A stretch of DNA of 64,000 bases from assembly GCF_026339735.1 (NCBI RefSeq), contig NZ_JAPEQG010000001.1:6453501-6517500 (forward strand), in the 5' to 3' direction. This DNA comes from Streptomyces sp. NBC_01669 (GTDB lineage Bacteria > Actinomycetota > Actinomycetes > Streptomycetales > Streptomycetaceae). Below the pieces are notes generated by a model, which saw nothing but the letters and a program-made list of their open reading frames with translations, was not told where the DNA came from and ran no database searches. Positions 44,410-53,952 of this stretch are shown here, in pieces (the first letter of the stretch is position 1; each line of letters begins with the position of its first letter). A program made the translations under genes and the position numbers.

Positions 44410-46116
44410 ATGGCACGCAGACACCTGTCTGCAGCGCTCGCCCTGATAGCAGGCGCCGCCGCTCTCGTGGCCCCCACCACGACCGCCCAGGCGTCCACGC
44501 CGGGCGACAAGGACGTCACCGCAGTCCTCTTCGAGTGGAAGTTCGACTCCGTTGCGAAGGCGTGCACGGACTCCCTCGGTCCCGCCGGCTATGGCTACGT
44601 GCAGGTCTCGCCACCCCAGGAGCACATCCAGGGCAGTCAGTGGTGGACTTCGTACCAGCCCGTCAGCTACAAGATCGCAGGACGGCTCGGCGACCGCACC
44701 GCCTTCGCCCACATGGTCAGCACCTGCCACAGCGCGGGAGTCAAAGTCGTCGCCGACTCCGTCATCAACCACATGGCGGCAGGATCCGGCACCGGCACCG
44801 GCGGTTCCTCCTACACGAAGTACAACTACCCCGGCCTGTACTCCTCGTACGACATGGACGACTGCACCGCGCAGATCAGCAACTACCAGGACCGTGCCAA
44901 CGTCCAGAACTGCGAACTCGTCGGGCTCGCCGACCTCGACACCGGTGAGGACTACGTCCGCGGCAAGATCGCCGCATACCTCAACGACCTGCTCTCCCTC
45001 GGAGTCGACGGCTTCCGCATCGACGCCGCCAAGCACATCCCCGCGAACGACCTCGCCAACATCAAGTCGCGGCTGACCGACTCCGGCGCCTACTGGAAGC
45101 AGGAGGCGATCTACGGGGCGGGCGAAGCGGTCTCGCCCGACGAGTACGCCGGCACCGGCGACGTCCAGGAGTTCCGCTACGCCCGCAGCCTCAAGCAGGT
45201 CTTCAACAACGAGAACCTCGCCTACCTGAAGAACTTCGGCGAGGGCTGGGGCTTCATGGCGTCCTCGACGACCGCGGTCTTCGTCGACAACCACGACACC
45301 GAGCGCGGCGGCGACACGCTGAACTACAAGGACGGTGCCAACTACACCCTCGCCAACGTCTTCATGCTGGCCTGGCCGTACGGTTCGCCCGACATCCACT
45401 CCGGCTACGAGTGGTCCGACAAGGACGCGGGGCCGCCCAACGGCGGCACGGTCAACGCCTGCTACAGCGACGGCTGGAAGTGCCAGCACGCCTGGCCGCA
45501 GATCTCCTCCATGGTGGGCTTCCGCAACACCGCGCGCGGTGAGGCCGTCACCAACTGGTGGGACAACGGCGGCGACCAGATCGCGTTCGGCCGCGGCGCC
45601 AAGGCGTACGTCGCCATCAACCACGAGAGCTCGTCGCTGACCCGTACCTTCCAGACGTCGCTGCCCGCCGGTGACTACTGCGACATCCAGTCCGGCAACG
45701 GTGTCACCGTCAACGGCTCCGGCCAGTTCACCGCGACACTCGGCGCCAACACGGCCCTCGCGCTCCAGGTGAACGCCCGTACCTGCACGGGCGGCGGTAC
45801 GACGGACCCGGGCACCAGTACCTCCGGAGCCTCCTTCGGCGTGAACGCCACCACTCAGCTCGGCCAGAACATCTACGTCGTCGGCAACCAGTCCGCGCTC
45901 GGCAACTGGAACACCGACAGCGCGCTCAAGCTGGACCCGGCGACCTACCCGGTCTGGAAGCTCGACGTGAGCATGCCCGCCGGGACGTCGTTCGAGTACA
46001 AGTACATCCGCAAGGACGCGAGCGGCGCCGTCACCTGGGAGAGCGGCGCCAACCGCACGGCGACGGTTCCGTCGACCGGCAAGGTGTCGCTGACGGGCGA
46101 CGTCTGGCGGAGCTGA
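44410..46116 (+). CDS. aml: Secreted alpha-amylase with C-terminal CBM20
   Basis: Extracellular endo-acting amylase of 568 residues. The signal peptide MARRHLSAALALIAGAAALV is followed by a likely AQA cleavage site near residue 27. The GH13 (subfamily 32-like) domain has nucleophile Asp205 (GVDGFRIDAAKH), acid/base Glu239 (GEAVSPDEY) and Asp296 (FVDNHDTERGG). After a Thr/Gly linker (GGGTTDPGTSTSG) comes a CBM20 starch-binding module (about 470-568) with ALGNWNTDSALKL and FEYKYIRKD. AGGAGGAAAGAC precedes ATG 44410. The upstream promoter carries CTTGC operators. It supplies maltodextrins to MalEFG. Confidence 0.95.
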   Translation: MARRHLSAALALIAGAAALVAPTTTAQASTPGDKDVTAVLFEWKFDSVAKACTDSLGPAGYGYVQVSPPQEHIQGSQWWTSYQPVSYKIAGRLGDRTAFAHMVSTCHSAGVKVVADSVINHMAAGSGTGTGGSSYTKYNYPGLYSSYDMDDCTAQISNYQDRANVQNCELVGLADLDTGEDYVRGKIAAYLNDLLSLGVDGFRIDAAKHIPANDLANIKSRLTDSGAYWKQEAIYGAGEAVSPDEYAGTGDVQEFRYARSLKQVFNNENLAYLKNFGEGWGFMASSTTAVFVDNHDTERGGDTLNYKDGANYTLANVFMLAWPYGSPDIHSGYEWSDKDAGPPNGGTVNACYSDGWKCQHAWPQISSMVGFRNTARGEAVTNWWDNGGDQIAFGRGAKAYVAINHESSSLTRTFQTSLPAGDYCDIQSGNGVTVNGSGQFTATLGANTALALQVNARTCTGGGTTDPGTSTSGASFGVNATTQLGQNIYVVGNQSALGNWNTDSALKLDPATYPVWKLDVSMPAGTSFEYKYIRKDASGAVTWESGANRTATVPSTGKVSLTGDVWRS

Positions 46117-46220
46117 ACCCGATACCCGGGCCGGGGCAGCTGATCACAGCGTCCCGGTCCGGGTGCTGAACCAGAGGCCGGTGCCGCATCGGGGATCCTG
46201 CGGCGTCCGAGGAGACGCCC

Positions 46221-46254
46221 TGGTGCACCCCGCCCCCTTGGTGCACCCCGCCCC
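46221..46254 (+). repeat. Two 16-bp direct repeats before the pullulanase gene
   Basis: TGGTGCACCCCGCCCC occurs at 46221-46236 and again at 46239-46254, 18 bp apart, in the 204-bp gap between the amylase and pullulanase genes. It may be a regulatory site or slippage. Confidence 0.45.
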
Positions 46255-46320
46255 TGGGCCCCCACGCCTCCGTCCACCCCGAGAACCCTGCAACCCCCGC
46301 AACCAAGGAGACCCTGCCCC

Positions 46321-49300
46321 GTGTCCCGTACCCTCCTCCGACGGGGAGCCGTAGCCGCACTGTGCGCGGCGCTCCTCCCCGTCGTCCCGGCGGCAGCCAC
46401 CTCCGCCGCGCCGAGACCCCCGGGCCCGCCGTCGGACGCCCGGCTCGCCGCCGAGCCTGCCCGGCACGACCTGACCCGCGAGCAGTTCTACTTCGTCATG
46501 CCCGACCGGTTCGCCAATGGAGACACCTCCAACGACCGCGGCGGACTCACCGGTTCGCGCCTGGAGACCGGTTACGACCCCACGGACAAGGGGTTCTACC
46601 AGGGCGGTGACCTCAAGGGTCTGACCAACCGGCTCGACTACATCAAGGACCTCGGCACCACCGCCATCTGGCTCGCCCCGATCTTCAAGAACCGCCCGGT
46701 CCAGGGCGCCGGAAAGGATGCCTCGGCCGGCTACCACGGCTACTGGATCACCGACTTCACCCAGGTCGACCCGCACTTCGGCACCAACGCCGACCTGTCG
46801 AAGCTGATCGACAGAGCCCACGCCAAGGGCATGAAGGTCTTCTTCGACGTCATCACCAACCACACCGCGGACACCGTCGACTACGCCGAGAAGAAGTACG
46901 GCTACAAGCCGAAGGGCGCCTACCCGTACCTCGACAGGGACGGCCGCCCCTTCGACGACAGCAAGGGCCTGGCGAAGGTCGACGCCGACTCGTTCCCGTA
47001 CACCCCGAAGAACACCGGCACGAAGATCCCGTCGTGGCTCAACGATCCGACGATGTACCACAACCGTGGCGACTCGACGTACGCAGGCGAGTCCACCACG
47101 TACGGCGACTTCTCCGGGCTCGACGACCTGTGGACCGAGCGGCCCGAGGTCGTCTCCGGCATGGAGAAGATCTACGAGAAGTGGGTCCGTGACTTCGACA
47201 TCGACGGGTTCCGGATCGACACGGTCAAACACGTCGACCTGGACTTCTGGACCCAGTGGGCGACCGCCCTCGACGCCTACGCCGCCCAGCACGGACGTGA
47301 CGACTTCTTCATGTTCGGCGAGGTCTACTCCGCCGACACCGCCATCACCTCTCCGTACGTCACCCGGGGCCGGCTCGACGCAACGCTCGACTTCCCGTTC
47401 CAGGAAGCGGCCCGGCAGTACGCCTCGCAGGGCGCTACGGCCTCGAAGCTCGCCGCTGTCTTCGGCGACGACTACCGCTACACCACCGACAAGGCCAATG
47501 CCTACGAGCAGGTGACCTTCCTCGGCAACCACGACATGGGCCGCATCGGCGCGTTCCTGAAGCAGGACAACCCGAAGGCCGACGACGCGGAGCTGGTCGA
47601 CCGGGCCCGCCTCGCCAACGAGCTGATGTTCCTCAGCCGCGGCAACCCCGTCATCTACTACGGTGACGAGCAGGGCTTCACCGGCGCGGGCGGCGACAAG
47701 GACGCCCGCCAGACCATGTTCGCCTCGAAGACCGCCGACTACCTCGACGACGACGAACTGGGCACCGACCGTACGCACGCCTCCGACGCGTACGACACCG
47801 GCCACCCGCTGTACCGGAACATCGCCGCACTCTCCGAGCTGACCAAGGAGAACCCGGCCCTGCGTGACGGCGTCCAGACCGAGCGGTACGCGGAAGGCTC
47901 CGTCTACGCGTTCTCCCGTACGGACCCCAAGCGCGCCAACGAGTACCTCGTCGCCACCAACAACGGCACCGAGGCGAAGACCGTCGAGCTGTCCACCGAG
48001 TCGGCCGCGATGAACTTCCGCACGCTGTACGGCGGTTCCGGTACGGTCCGCAGCGACGCCGACAAGAAGATCACCGTCACCGTGCCCGCCCTCTCCAGCA
48101 TCGTGCTGCGCGCCGAGAAGCCTCTGGGCCCCCCGGCCACCAAGCCCTCGATCACGCTGAAGGCGCCCGCCGCCGGAGCCACCGGCACCGTCGACATCTC
48201 CGCGGACACCGACGGCGGATCGCTGAACCGGGTCGTCTTCGCCGCCCAGACCGGCAATGGCAGGTGGGTCACCCTCGGATCCGCCGACCACGCCCCGTAC
48301 AGGATCACCGAGCACCTGGACGACACCGTGGCGGCGGGAACGCCGCTGCGCTACAAGGCCGTTGTGGTCGACCGGGCCGGACGCACCGCGAGCGCCCTCG
48401 CCTCGACGACCGCGGGCCGGGCCCCGGCGGCCGAGAAGCCCGTCGCCGTCGAGCGCGACTACGCCGTCGTCCACTACAGGCGCGCGGACGGCGACTACGA
48501 CGGCTGGACGATCGAGTCCGGTGACAAGTCCGCCGAGTTCACCGGGCGCGACGCCTACGGCGCCTTCGCCTGGATCAAGCTCGACGAAGGCACCTCCTCC
48601 GTCCCGTACACGGTCGAGAAGGACGGCACGGCCGACGGTCCGCAGCGCACCGTCGAGCTCGCGAAGACCGGGCAGGTCTGGATCGAGCAGGGCAAGGACG
48701 GTCAGTCGGACACGGCCCCCGAGGGCGCCTACCCGGCGCAGGACAGGACGAAGGCCGTCCTGCACTACCACCGCGCCGACGGCAACTACGACGGCTGGGG
48801 ACTGCACACCTGGACCGGCGCGAAGGACCCCACCGACTGGGCGAAGCCGCTCCAGCCGGTGAAGAAGGACGCCTACGGCGTCACCTTCGAGGTCCCGCTC
48901 ACCGACGGGGCCACCTCGCTCAGCTACATCCTCCACAAGGGCGACGAGAAGGACCTCCCCAGCGACCAGTCCCTCGACCTCGCCACGTACGACCACGAGG
49001 TGTGGATGGTCGCCGGACAGCCCGGCTACCTGCTGCCGCAGACCGGCGGTATGCCCACTCCCGACCTCACCAAGGCCGAGGCGCAGTGGATCGACTCCGG
49101 CACCGTCGTCTGGAAGGTGAAGGCCACCGACGCCACCAGCGAGCAGCTCGTCTACGCGAAGGACGGCGGGATCTCCGTCGTCGACGGCGCCCTCACCGAC
49201 GAGGGACAGTGGCTGCGGCTCAGCCCGTCCGCGCTGACCGACGCGCAGAAGGCGAAGTATCCCCACCTCAAGGACTACCCGGCCTTCACCGTCGACCCGC

Positions 49301-51633
49301 GTGACCGGGACCGGGTCCGCGAGGCGCTGCGCGGCCAGCTGATCGCCACCCAGCGCGCCGCCAACGGCGCCCTGCTCGCCGCCACCGGCGTACAGAGCGC
49401 GGGTGTGCTCGACGACCTGTACGGCAAGAACGCGAGCACCGCCGCGCTCGGCCCGGTCTTCGACCACGGCCGGCCCACGCTCTCCGTCTGGGCCCCCACC
49501 GCGCAGACCGTCGCCCTGGAACTCGACGGCAGGAGCGTCCCGATGCGACGCGACGACCGCACCGGCGTCTGGTCGGTCACCGGCACCGCGAAGTGGACCG
49601 GCAAGCCGTACCGCTTCGTGGTGAAGGTGTGGGCGCCCACCGTCCAGAAGATCGTCACCAACAAGGTCACCGACCCGTACTCCACCGCCCTGACCACCGA
49701 CTCCGCCCGCAGCCTCGTCGTCGACCTCGACGCCCCGGGGCTCGCACCGAAGGGCTGGGCCGGGCTGAGGAAGCCCGCCGCCGTCCCGCTTCGTGACGCC
49801 CAGATCCAGGAGCTGCAGATCCGCGACTTCTCGATCGCGGACCCCACGTCCCAGCACCCCGGCGAATACCTCGCCTTCACCGACACCCGCTCCGACGGGA
49901 TGAAGCACCTCAAGGAGCTCGCCGACTCCGGCACGAGCTACGTCCATCTGCTGCCCGCCTTCGACATCGGCACCATCCCCGAGAAGAAGTCGGCCCAGCA
50001 GAAGCCCGCCTGCGACCTGTCCGTGTACGCCCCCGACTCCGAGGAGCAGCAGGCCTGCGTGGCGAAGGCCGCCGCGAACGACGGGTTCAACTGGGGTTAC
50101 GACCCGCTGCACTACACCGTCCCGGAGGGCTCGTACGCCTCCGATCCGAACGGCACCAGGCGCACCGTCGAGTTCCGTCAGATGGTCCAGGGGCTGAACG
50201 GCGCCGGACTGCGGACCGTCATGGACGTCGTCTACAACCACACCGTCGCCTCCGGCCAGGACGACAAGTCCGTCCTCGACCGGATCGTGCCCGGCTACTA
50301 CCAGCGGCTCATGGACGACGGCACCGTCGCCACGTCCACCTGCTGCGCCAACACCGCGCCCGAGAACACCATGATGGGCAAGCTCGTCGTCGACTCGATC
50401 GTCACGTGGGCCAAGGAGTACAAGGTCGACGGCTTCCGCTTCGACCTGATGGGCCACCACCCCAAGGCCAACATCCTTGCCGTCCGCAAGGCGCTCGACG
50501 CACTGACCGTGGCCAAGGACGGCGTCGACGGGAAGAAGATCATCCTGTACGGGGAGGGCTGGAACTTCGGTGAGATCGCCGACGACGCCCGCTTCGTCCA
50601 GGCCACCCAGAAGAACATGGCCGGCACCGGCATCGCCACCTTCTCCGACCGGGCCCGGGACGCCGTCCGTGGCGGCAGCCCGTTCGACGAGGACCCCGGT
50701 GTCCAGGGCTTCGCCAGCGGCCTCTACACCGACCCCAACTCCTCGACCGCCAACGGCACCCCGGCCGAACAGAAGGCCCGGCTGCTCCACTACCAGGATC
50801 TGATCAAGGTCGGCCTGACCGGCAACCTCGCCGACTACACCTTCACCGACTCCTCGGGCCGTACGGTCAAGGGATCCGGCGTCGACTACAACGGGGCCCC
50901 CGCCGGATACGCAGCGGTCCCCGGCGACGCCCTCGCCTACGCCGACGCCCACGACAACGAGACGCTGTACGACGCCCTCGCCTTCAAGCTCCCGGCGGGC
51001 ACCTCGGCCGCCGACCGGGCCAGGATGCAGGTCCTGGCGATGGCGACCGCCACGCTGTCGCAGGGCCCGTCGCTCTCCCAGGCGGGCACGGACCTGCTGC
51101 GCTCCAAGTCGCTGGACCGCAACTCGTACGACAGCGGCGACTGGTTCAACGCACTGCACTGGGACTGCCGGGACGGCAACGGCTTCGGCCGCGGGCTGCC
51201 GCTCGCGGCCGACAACAAGGCCAAGTGGTCCTACGCCAAGCCGCTGCTGACCGCCACCGCGCTCAGCCCCGGCTGCGCACAGATCGACGGCGCGTCCGCC
51301 GCGTACCAGGACCTGCTCAGCATCCGCACGACGGAGAAGGAGTTCGACCTCTCCACCACCGAGCAGGTGCAGTCCGCCATGTCGTTCCCGCTCTCCGGGA
51401 AGGACGAGACGCCCGGGGTCATCACCATGCGCCTCGGGAAGCTGGTGATCGTCCTCAACGCGACCCCCGGCACCGAGCACCAGCAGGTCGCCGATCTGGC
51501 CGGGAAGGACTACGCCCTGCACCCCGTCCAGGCCGCGGGGGCGGATCTTACTGTCAAGAAGGCCTCGTACGAGAGGAGTTCCGGAAGCTTCACCGTCCCG
51601 GGACGCACGGTGGCCGTGTTCTCCCTGCGGTGA
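46321..51633 (+). CDS. pulA: Secreted two-module amylopullulanase
   Basis: A 1,770-residue exported enzyme that debranches and hydrolyses starch and pullulan. After a signal peptide comes an alpha-amylase-type GH13 module with Asp300 (GFRIDTVKH), Glu334 (FGEVYS) and Asp405 (LGNHDMGR). Two CBM41-like modules follow (YDGWTIESGD near 721 and YDGWGLHTWTG near 822), then a CBM48-like domain (RPTLSVWAPTAQTVALELDG near 1050). Last is a pullulanase-type GH13 module with Asp1375 (GFRFDLMGHH), Glu1412 (YGEGWNFGE) and Asp1545 (DAHDNETLYD). The start is GTG 46321. Both catalytic triads look intact. No CTTGC operator was seen directly upstream; readthrough from the amylase gene is possible. Confidence 0.94.
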   Translation: MSRTLLRRGAVAALCAALLPVVPAAATSAAPRPPGPPSDARLAAEPARHDLTREQFYFVMPDRFANGDTSNDRGGLTGSRLETGYDPTDKGFYQGGDLKGLTNRLDYIKDLGTTAIWLAPIFKNRPVQGAGKDASAGYHGYWITDFTQVDPHFGTNADLSKLIDRAHAKGMKVFFDVITNHTADTVDYAEKKYGYKPKGAYPYLDRDGRPFDDSKGLAKVDADSFPYTPKNTGTKIPSWLNDPTMYHNRGDSTYAGESTTYGDFSGLDDLWTERPEVVSGMEKIYEKWVRDFDIDGFRIDTVKHVDLDFWTQWATALDAYAAQHGRDDFFMFGEVYSADTAITSPYVTRGRLDATLDFPFQEAARQYASQGATASKLAAVFGDDYRYTTDKANAYEQVTFLGNHDMGRIGAFLKQDNPKADDAELVDRARLANELMFLSRGNPVIYYGDEQGFTGAGGDKDARQTMFASKTADYLDDDELGTDRTHASDAYDTGHPLYRNIAALSELTKENPALRDGVQTERYAEGSVYAFSRTDPKRANEYLVATNNGTEAKTVELSTESAAMNFRTLYGGSGTVRSDADKKITVTVPALSSIVLRAEKPLGPPATKPSITLKAPAAGATGTVDISADTDGGSLNRVVFAAQTGNGRWVTLGSADHAPYRITEHLDDTVAAGTPLRYKAVVVDRAGRTASALASTTAGRAPAAEKPVAVERDYAVVHYRRADGDYDGWTIESGDKSAEFTGRDAYGAFAWIKLDEGTSSVPYTVEKDGTADGPQRTVELAKTGQVWIEQGKDGQSDTAPEGAYPAQDRTKAVLHYHRADGNYDGWGLHTWTGAKDPTDWAKPLQPVKKDAYGVTFEVPLTDGATSLSYILHKGDEKDLPSDQSLDLATYDHEVWMVAGQPGYLLPQTGGMPTPDLTKAEAQWIDSGTVVWKVKATDATSEQLVYAKDGGISVVDGALTDEGQWLRLSPSALTDAQKAKYPHLKDYPAFTVDPRDRDRVREALRGQLIATQRAANGALLAATGVQSAGVLDDLYGKNASTAALGPVFDHGRPTLSVWAPTAQTVALELDGRSVPMRRDDRTGVWSVTGTAKWTGKPYRFVVKVWAPTVQKIVTNKVTDPYSTALTTDSARSLVVDLDAPGLAPKGWAGLRKPAAVPLRDAQIQELQIRDFSIADPTSQHPGEYLAFTDTRSDGMKHLKELADSGTSYVHLLPAFDIGTIPEKKSAQQKPACDLSVYAPDSEEQQACVAKAAANDGFNWGYDPLHYTVPEGSYASDPNGTRRTVEFRQMVQGLNGAGLRTVMDVVYNHTVASGQDDKSVLDRIVPGYYQRLMDDGTVATSTCCANTAPENTMMGKLVVDSIVTWAKEYKVDGFRFDLMGHHPKANILAVRKALDALTVAKDGVDGKKIILYGEGWNFGEIADDARFVQATQKNMAGTGIATFSDRARDAVRGGSPFDEDPGVQGFASGLYTDPNSSTANGTPAEQKARLLHYQDLIKVGLTGNLADYTFTDSSGRTVKGSGVDYNGAPAGYAAVPGDALAYADAHDNETLYDALAFKLPAGTSAADRARMQVLAMATATLSQGPSLSQAGTDLLRSKSLDRNSYDSGDWFNALHWDCRDGNGFGRGLPLAADNKAKWSYAKPLLTATALSPGCAQIDGASAAYQDLLSIRTTEKEFDLSTTEQVQSAMSFPLSGKDETPGVITMRLGKLVIVLNATPGTEHQQVADLAGKDYALHPVQAAGADLTVKKASYERSSGSFTVPGRTVAVFSLR

Positions 51634-51722
51634 CCCGTACCGGACCACGTTGAGGGCAGCCGCCGGGGAGTGAGCCGCATCGCGCACTCCCGGGCGCGTC
51701 CCTCCCACCACCTCGGCCGGTT

Positions 51723-51769
51723 CCGGTCCCCTTTCCCACGCGCGTACGCCGTACGGGAAAGGGGACCGG
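51723..51769. terminator. Terminator of the pullulanase gene
   Basis: CCGGTCCCCTTTCCC (51723-51737) pairs perfectly with GGGAAAGGGGACCGG (51755-51769). Confidence 0.75.
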
Positions 51770-51859
51770 CACCGTATCCGACGCCGCGCGCCGACCCACC
51801 AGGGATTACGGGACGGCCCTTTTGGGAGCCCAGGGTGAGCAGCGAATTCCCTTGTGCGG

Positions 51860-51890
51860 TCAGACCGATCACCGTAAAGGTGAGGTCTGA
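51860..51890 (+). promoter_or_regulatory. Hairpin in the leader of the tautomerase gene
   Basis: TCAGACC (51860-51866) pairs with GGTCTGA (51884-51890), enclosing CACC/GGTG. It stands about 30 bp before the start codon and could be an operator or a leader structure. Confidence 0.4.
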
Positions 51891-51921
51891 CAACGGTCCG
51901 TACCGCACCCCGGAGCCCCAG

Positions 51922-52272
51922 ATGCCGCAGATCACCGTCGACTACTCCGCCGAACTCGACGACACCTTCGACCGCCGCGGCTTCGCGCTCGCCCTGCACC
52001 CGCTGGTCGCCGAGACGGTCACCACGAAGGTCGCCGCCTGCAAGACCCGCTTCCGCCGGGTGGACGAGTCCGTGGTCGGCGACGCCGCCACCGGCGACGC
52101 GATCCTGCACGTCTCGATCGGTCTGCTGCCCGGCCGCACCGAGGAGATCAAGGCGAAGCTCACCGAGTCCGTACTGGAGCTGCTGGCCGCGCACATCAAG
52201 CCCGCCGACGGCCTCACGGTCCACGCCTCGGCCGAGACCCGCGACCTGCACCCGTCCTACCGTAAGCGCTGA
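51922..52272 (+). CDS. 5-carboxymethyl-2-hydroxymuconate isomerase-like tautomerase
   Basis: A 116-residue cytoplasmic protein of the CHMI branch of the tautomerase superfamily. It begins MPQITVDYSAELDDTFDR, so removal of Met exposes the catalytic Pro1. FRRVDESVVGD and LHVSIGLLPGRTEEIKAKL follow the family pattern. CHMI acts in homoprotocatechuate degradation, but no other gene of that pathway is near, so the true substrate is uncertain. ATG 51922 follows CGGAG; the frame extends further upstream but without similarity. It converges on a TetR gene 12 bp away. Confidence 0.82.
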   Translation: MPQITVDYSAELDDTFDRRGFALALHPLVAETVTTKVAACKTRFRRVDESVVGDAATGDAILHVSIGLLPGRTEEIKAKLTESVLELLAAHIKPADGLTVHASAETRDLHPSYRKR

Positions 52273-52284
52273 CCGCGCCGCCCC

Positions 52285-53007
52285 TTACGTCAACCGCTGC
52301 GACGGCACAGCCGGTACGGCGGGCGAGAAGGCGGAGAGCCGCGCCAGCAGATCTCCGAACGGCCCGTCGACCGGCTCCTCCGCGAGGACCCGCAGCACGA
52401 TGCCCGCCATCTCCGCGTCGTACGCCGCACTTACCGCGGCCAGCGCCGCGAAGTCGTGCACCAGCTGCATCTCCAGCTCCGCGCGCGGAATCCGCCGCCC
52501 GTCCAGCCAGATCAACGCCGTCGACTCGGCCAGCGACACCCACGACCGTACGACCAACTCCAGCCGCGCCGGGGGCTTCTCCACCCCCAGGTGGGCGAGG
52601 ATCTGCTCGTACGCCGCCTGCCGCACCCCGTCGATCATCGCGTTCGCCGTCGACGACCCGACTGCGGGCCCGCCCCGCATCAGCGCGGAGAACCCGGGGC
52701 CGTGCTCGTCCACGAAGTCGAAGAACCGCCCCATGACCCGCAACAGCCGTGCCCCCAGGGGCCCTTCACGCGGCTCCAGGAACCGGCCCGCCAACTCGTC
52801 GGCTGCCCGCCGCAGTGCCGCCTCGTACAGGCTCTGCTTCCCCGGGAAGTAGTGGTAGACGAGCGGCCGGGAGATCCCGGCGGCGGCAGCGATCTCATCG
52901 ATGGAGACGTCGTCGGGGGCGCGATGGCTGAACAACTCCAGCGCGACACCGATCAACTGCTGCCTGCGCTCATCGACGCCCATCCTGCGCCGCACCCCGG
53001 TCGTCAT
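52285..53007 (-). CDS. TetR-family regulator
   Basis: A 240-residue regulator. The TetR helix-turn-helix is at about residues 33-60 (VSIDEIAAAAGISRPLVYHYF, then PGKQSL). The C-terminal domain contains WVSLAESTALIWLDGRRI and ends in a Pro/Val-rich tail. Similar regulators in actinomycetes lie near PF10118 hydrolase and ferredoxin reductase genes of fatty-acid desaturation or modification. Such a pair is encoded about 1 kb away (53953-55946), so it may control them; this is inference. ATG 53007 has no strong ribosome binding site. Confidence 0.85.
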   Translation of the reverse strand: MTTGVRRRMGVDERRQQLIGVALELFSHRAPDDVSIDEIAAAAGISRPLVYHYFPGKQSLYEAALRRAADELAGRFLEPREGPLGARLLRVMGRFFDFVDEHGPGFSALMRGGPAVGSSTANAMIDGVRQAAYEQILAHLGVEKPPARLELVVRSWVSLAESTALIWLDGRRIPRAELEMQLVHDFAALAAVSAAYDAEMAGIVLRVLAEEPVDGPFGDLLARLSAFSPAVPAVPSQRLT

Positions 53008-53132
53008 GGCACCAGCGTACCGACCGGGGCTTGGACGGGGCCCGGTGGTGCACCGGACCGATCCTGCCGGCCCACCTCAGGCCGTTCCGCTGCATCGGCC
53101 GGCCGACGCCGTGGACCGGGCAGCATGCGGGC

Positions 53133-53175
53133 GCGGGGCCCCGCAGGTGGTCCGTCACCACCCGCAGGGCCCCGC
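53133..53175. terminator. Hairpin after the GH84 remnant
   Basis: Arms 53133-53151 and 53157-53175 match at 17 of 19 positions (left arm begins GCGGGGCCC, ends AGGTGGT) over CCGTC. It is probably the old terminator of the glycosidase gene. Confidence 0.55.
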
Positions 53176-53199
53176 ACACCGGAGCGGCGTCGGCTCCCG

Positions 53200-53575
53200 C
53201 TACTCCTTCCCCACCTCGGCCGCGGCCGCCGCGAGGAAGGTGTCGAGGACCCCGTCGCCCACCTTGGGCTGCACGCTTCCCCAGGTGTTGCGGGCGGGCA
53301 CCACCCGTACGGCACGCGCCTGGGCCTGGAGGCTCTTCGACTCATCGAGCAGCTTCTGGGCCTGGCCGGCGTCCTGGGCTCCCAGTGCGTCCACCATGGT
53401 CACCATCGCCTTGCCCCACAGTGCGGTGGCGTCCAGTCAGGAGGCGGCGTCGGTGGCCCGCGGGTCGCCGCCCGCGAGATAGGCCATGGCGCGAGGCCAG
53501 CTGGTCCACGCGTCGTACGCGATGTCGTTCCAGGTGAAGTCCGCGGCGCCGGCGGGGTGTGCGTAACGCTCCCGG
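53200..53575 (-). pseudogene. C-terminal remnant of a GH84-type beta-N-acetylglucosaminidase
   Basis: The minus strand reads ADFTWNDIAYDAWTSWPRAM and AYLAGGDPRATDAAS, then an in-frame TGA at 53437-53439, then LDATALWGKAMVTMVDALG and a tail ending GDGVLDTFLAAAAAEVGKE. Both pieces match the C-terminal part of Streptomyces hyaluronidase/N-acetylglucosaminidase proteins. A segment between them appears lost at the stop, and the whole catalytic domain upstream is absent. It is a deletion remnant without likely function. Confidence 0.65.
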
Positions 53576-53952
53576 TGCGATCTGGGACGCCGGGTGTGGT
53601 GTCAGCAGTCGGGGCCCCCGTGTCACCAGCGAGATGGTTCGGGGCCTCCCCGTCGCCTCTGGTCACACCTATATGGCCAGGTCGTAGGGATTCCGCCCGC
53701 CTGGGACGGACCGCATACGGGATATGCGCCGCCGACCGGGACGCGAAAGCGGAGGACCAGTGCGCCCAAGACCGTTCGGGGCGTGCCGGTGAGGCGGGAC
53801 TCACTCCTGCTCACCGCCCAGGAACGGTTCCGCGGGTCGTGGGTGGGCAGCGACGCGTTGGCCGGTCAGGTGGCGTGCCGGGGAAGGGGCGCGAGGCGGG
53901 CGAAAGATCGACCCGCGGCGTGCGAGCGGGCGGGCCACGCCCCGAACTCCCC
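53576..53952. other. Non-coding stretch between GH84 remnant and ferredoxin reductase
   Basis: No supported gene is present in these 377 bp. Base composition is a little lower in GC than the surroundings, with CCTATATGG and CGCATACGGGATATG patches. Open frames here are short and show no family pattern. It is probably debris left by the deletion that truncated the glycosidase gene. Confidence 0.4.

Noticed and set aside
46144..52251. Very long minus-strand open frame (over 2,000 codons) opposite the pullulanase and amylase region
   Set aside because: It mirrors the codon structure of the plus-strand pullulanase gene, has no family motifs and is highly enriched in Gly/Val/Arg. This is a normal artefact of GC-rich coding DNA.
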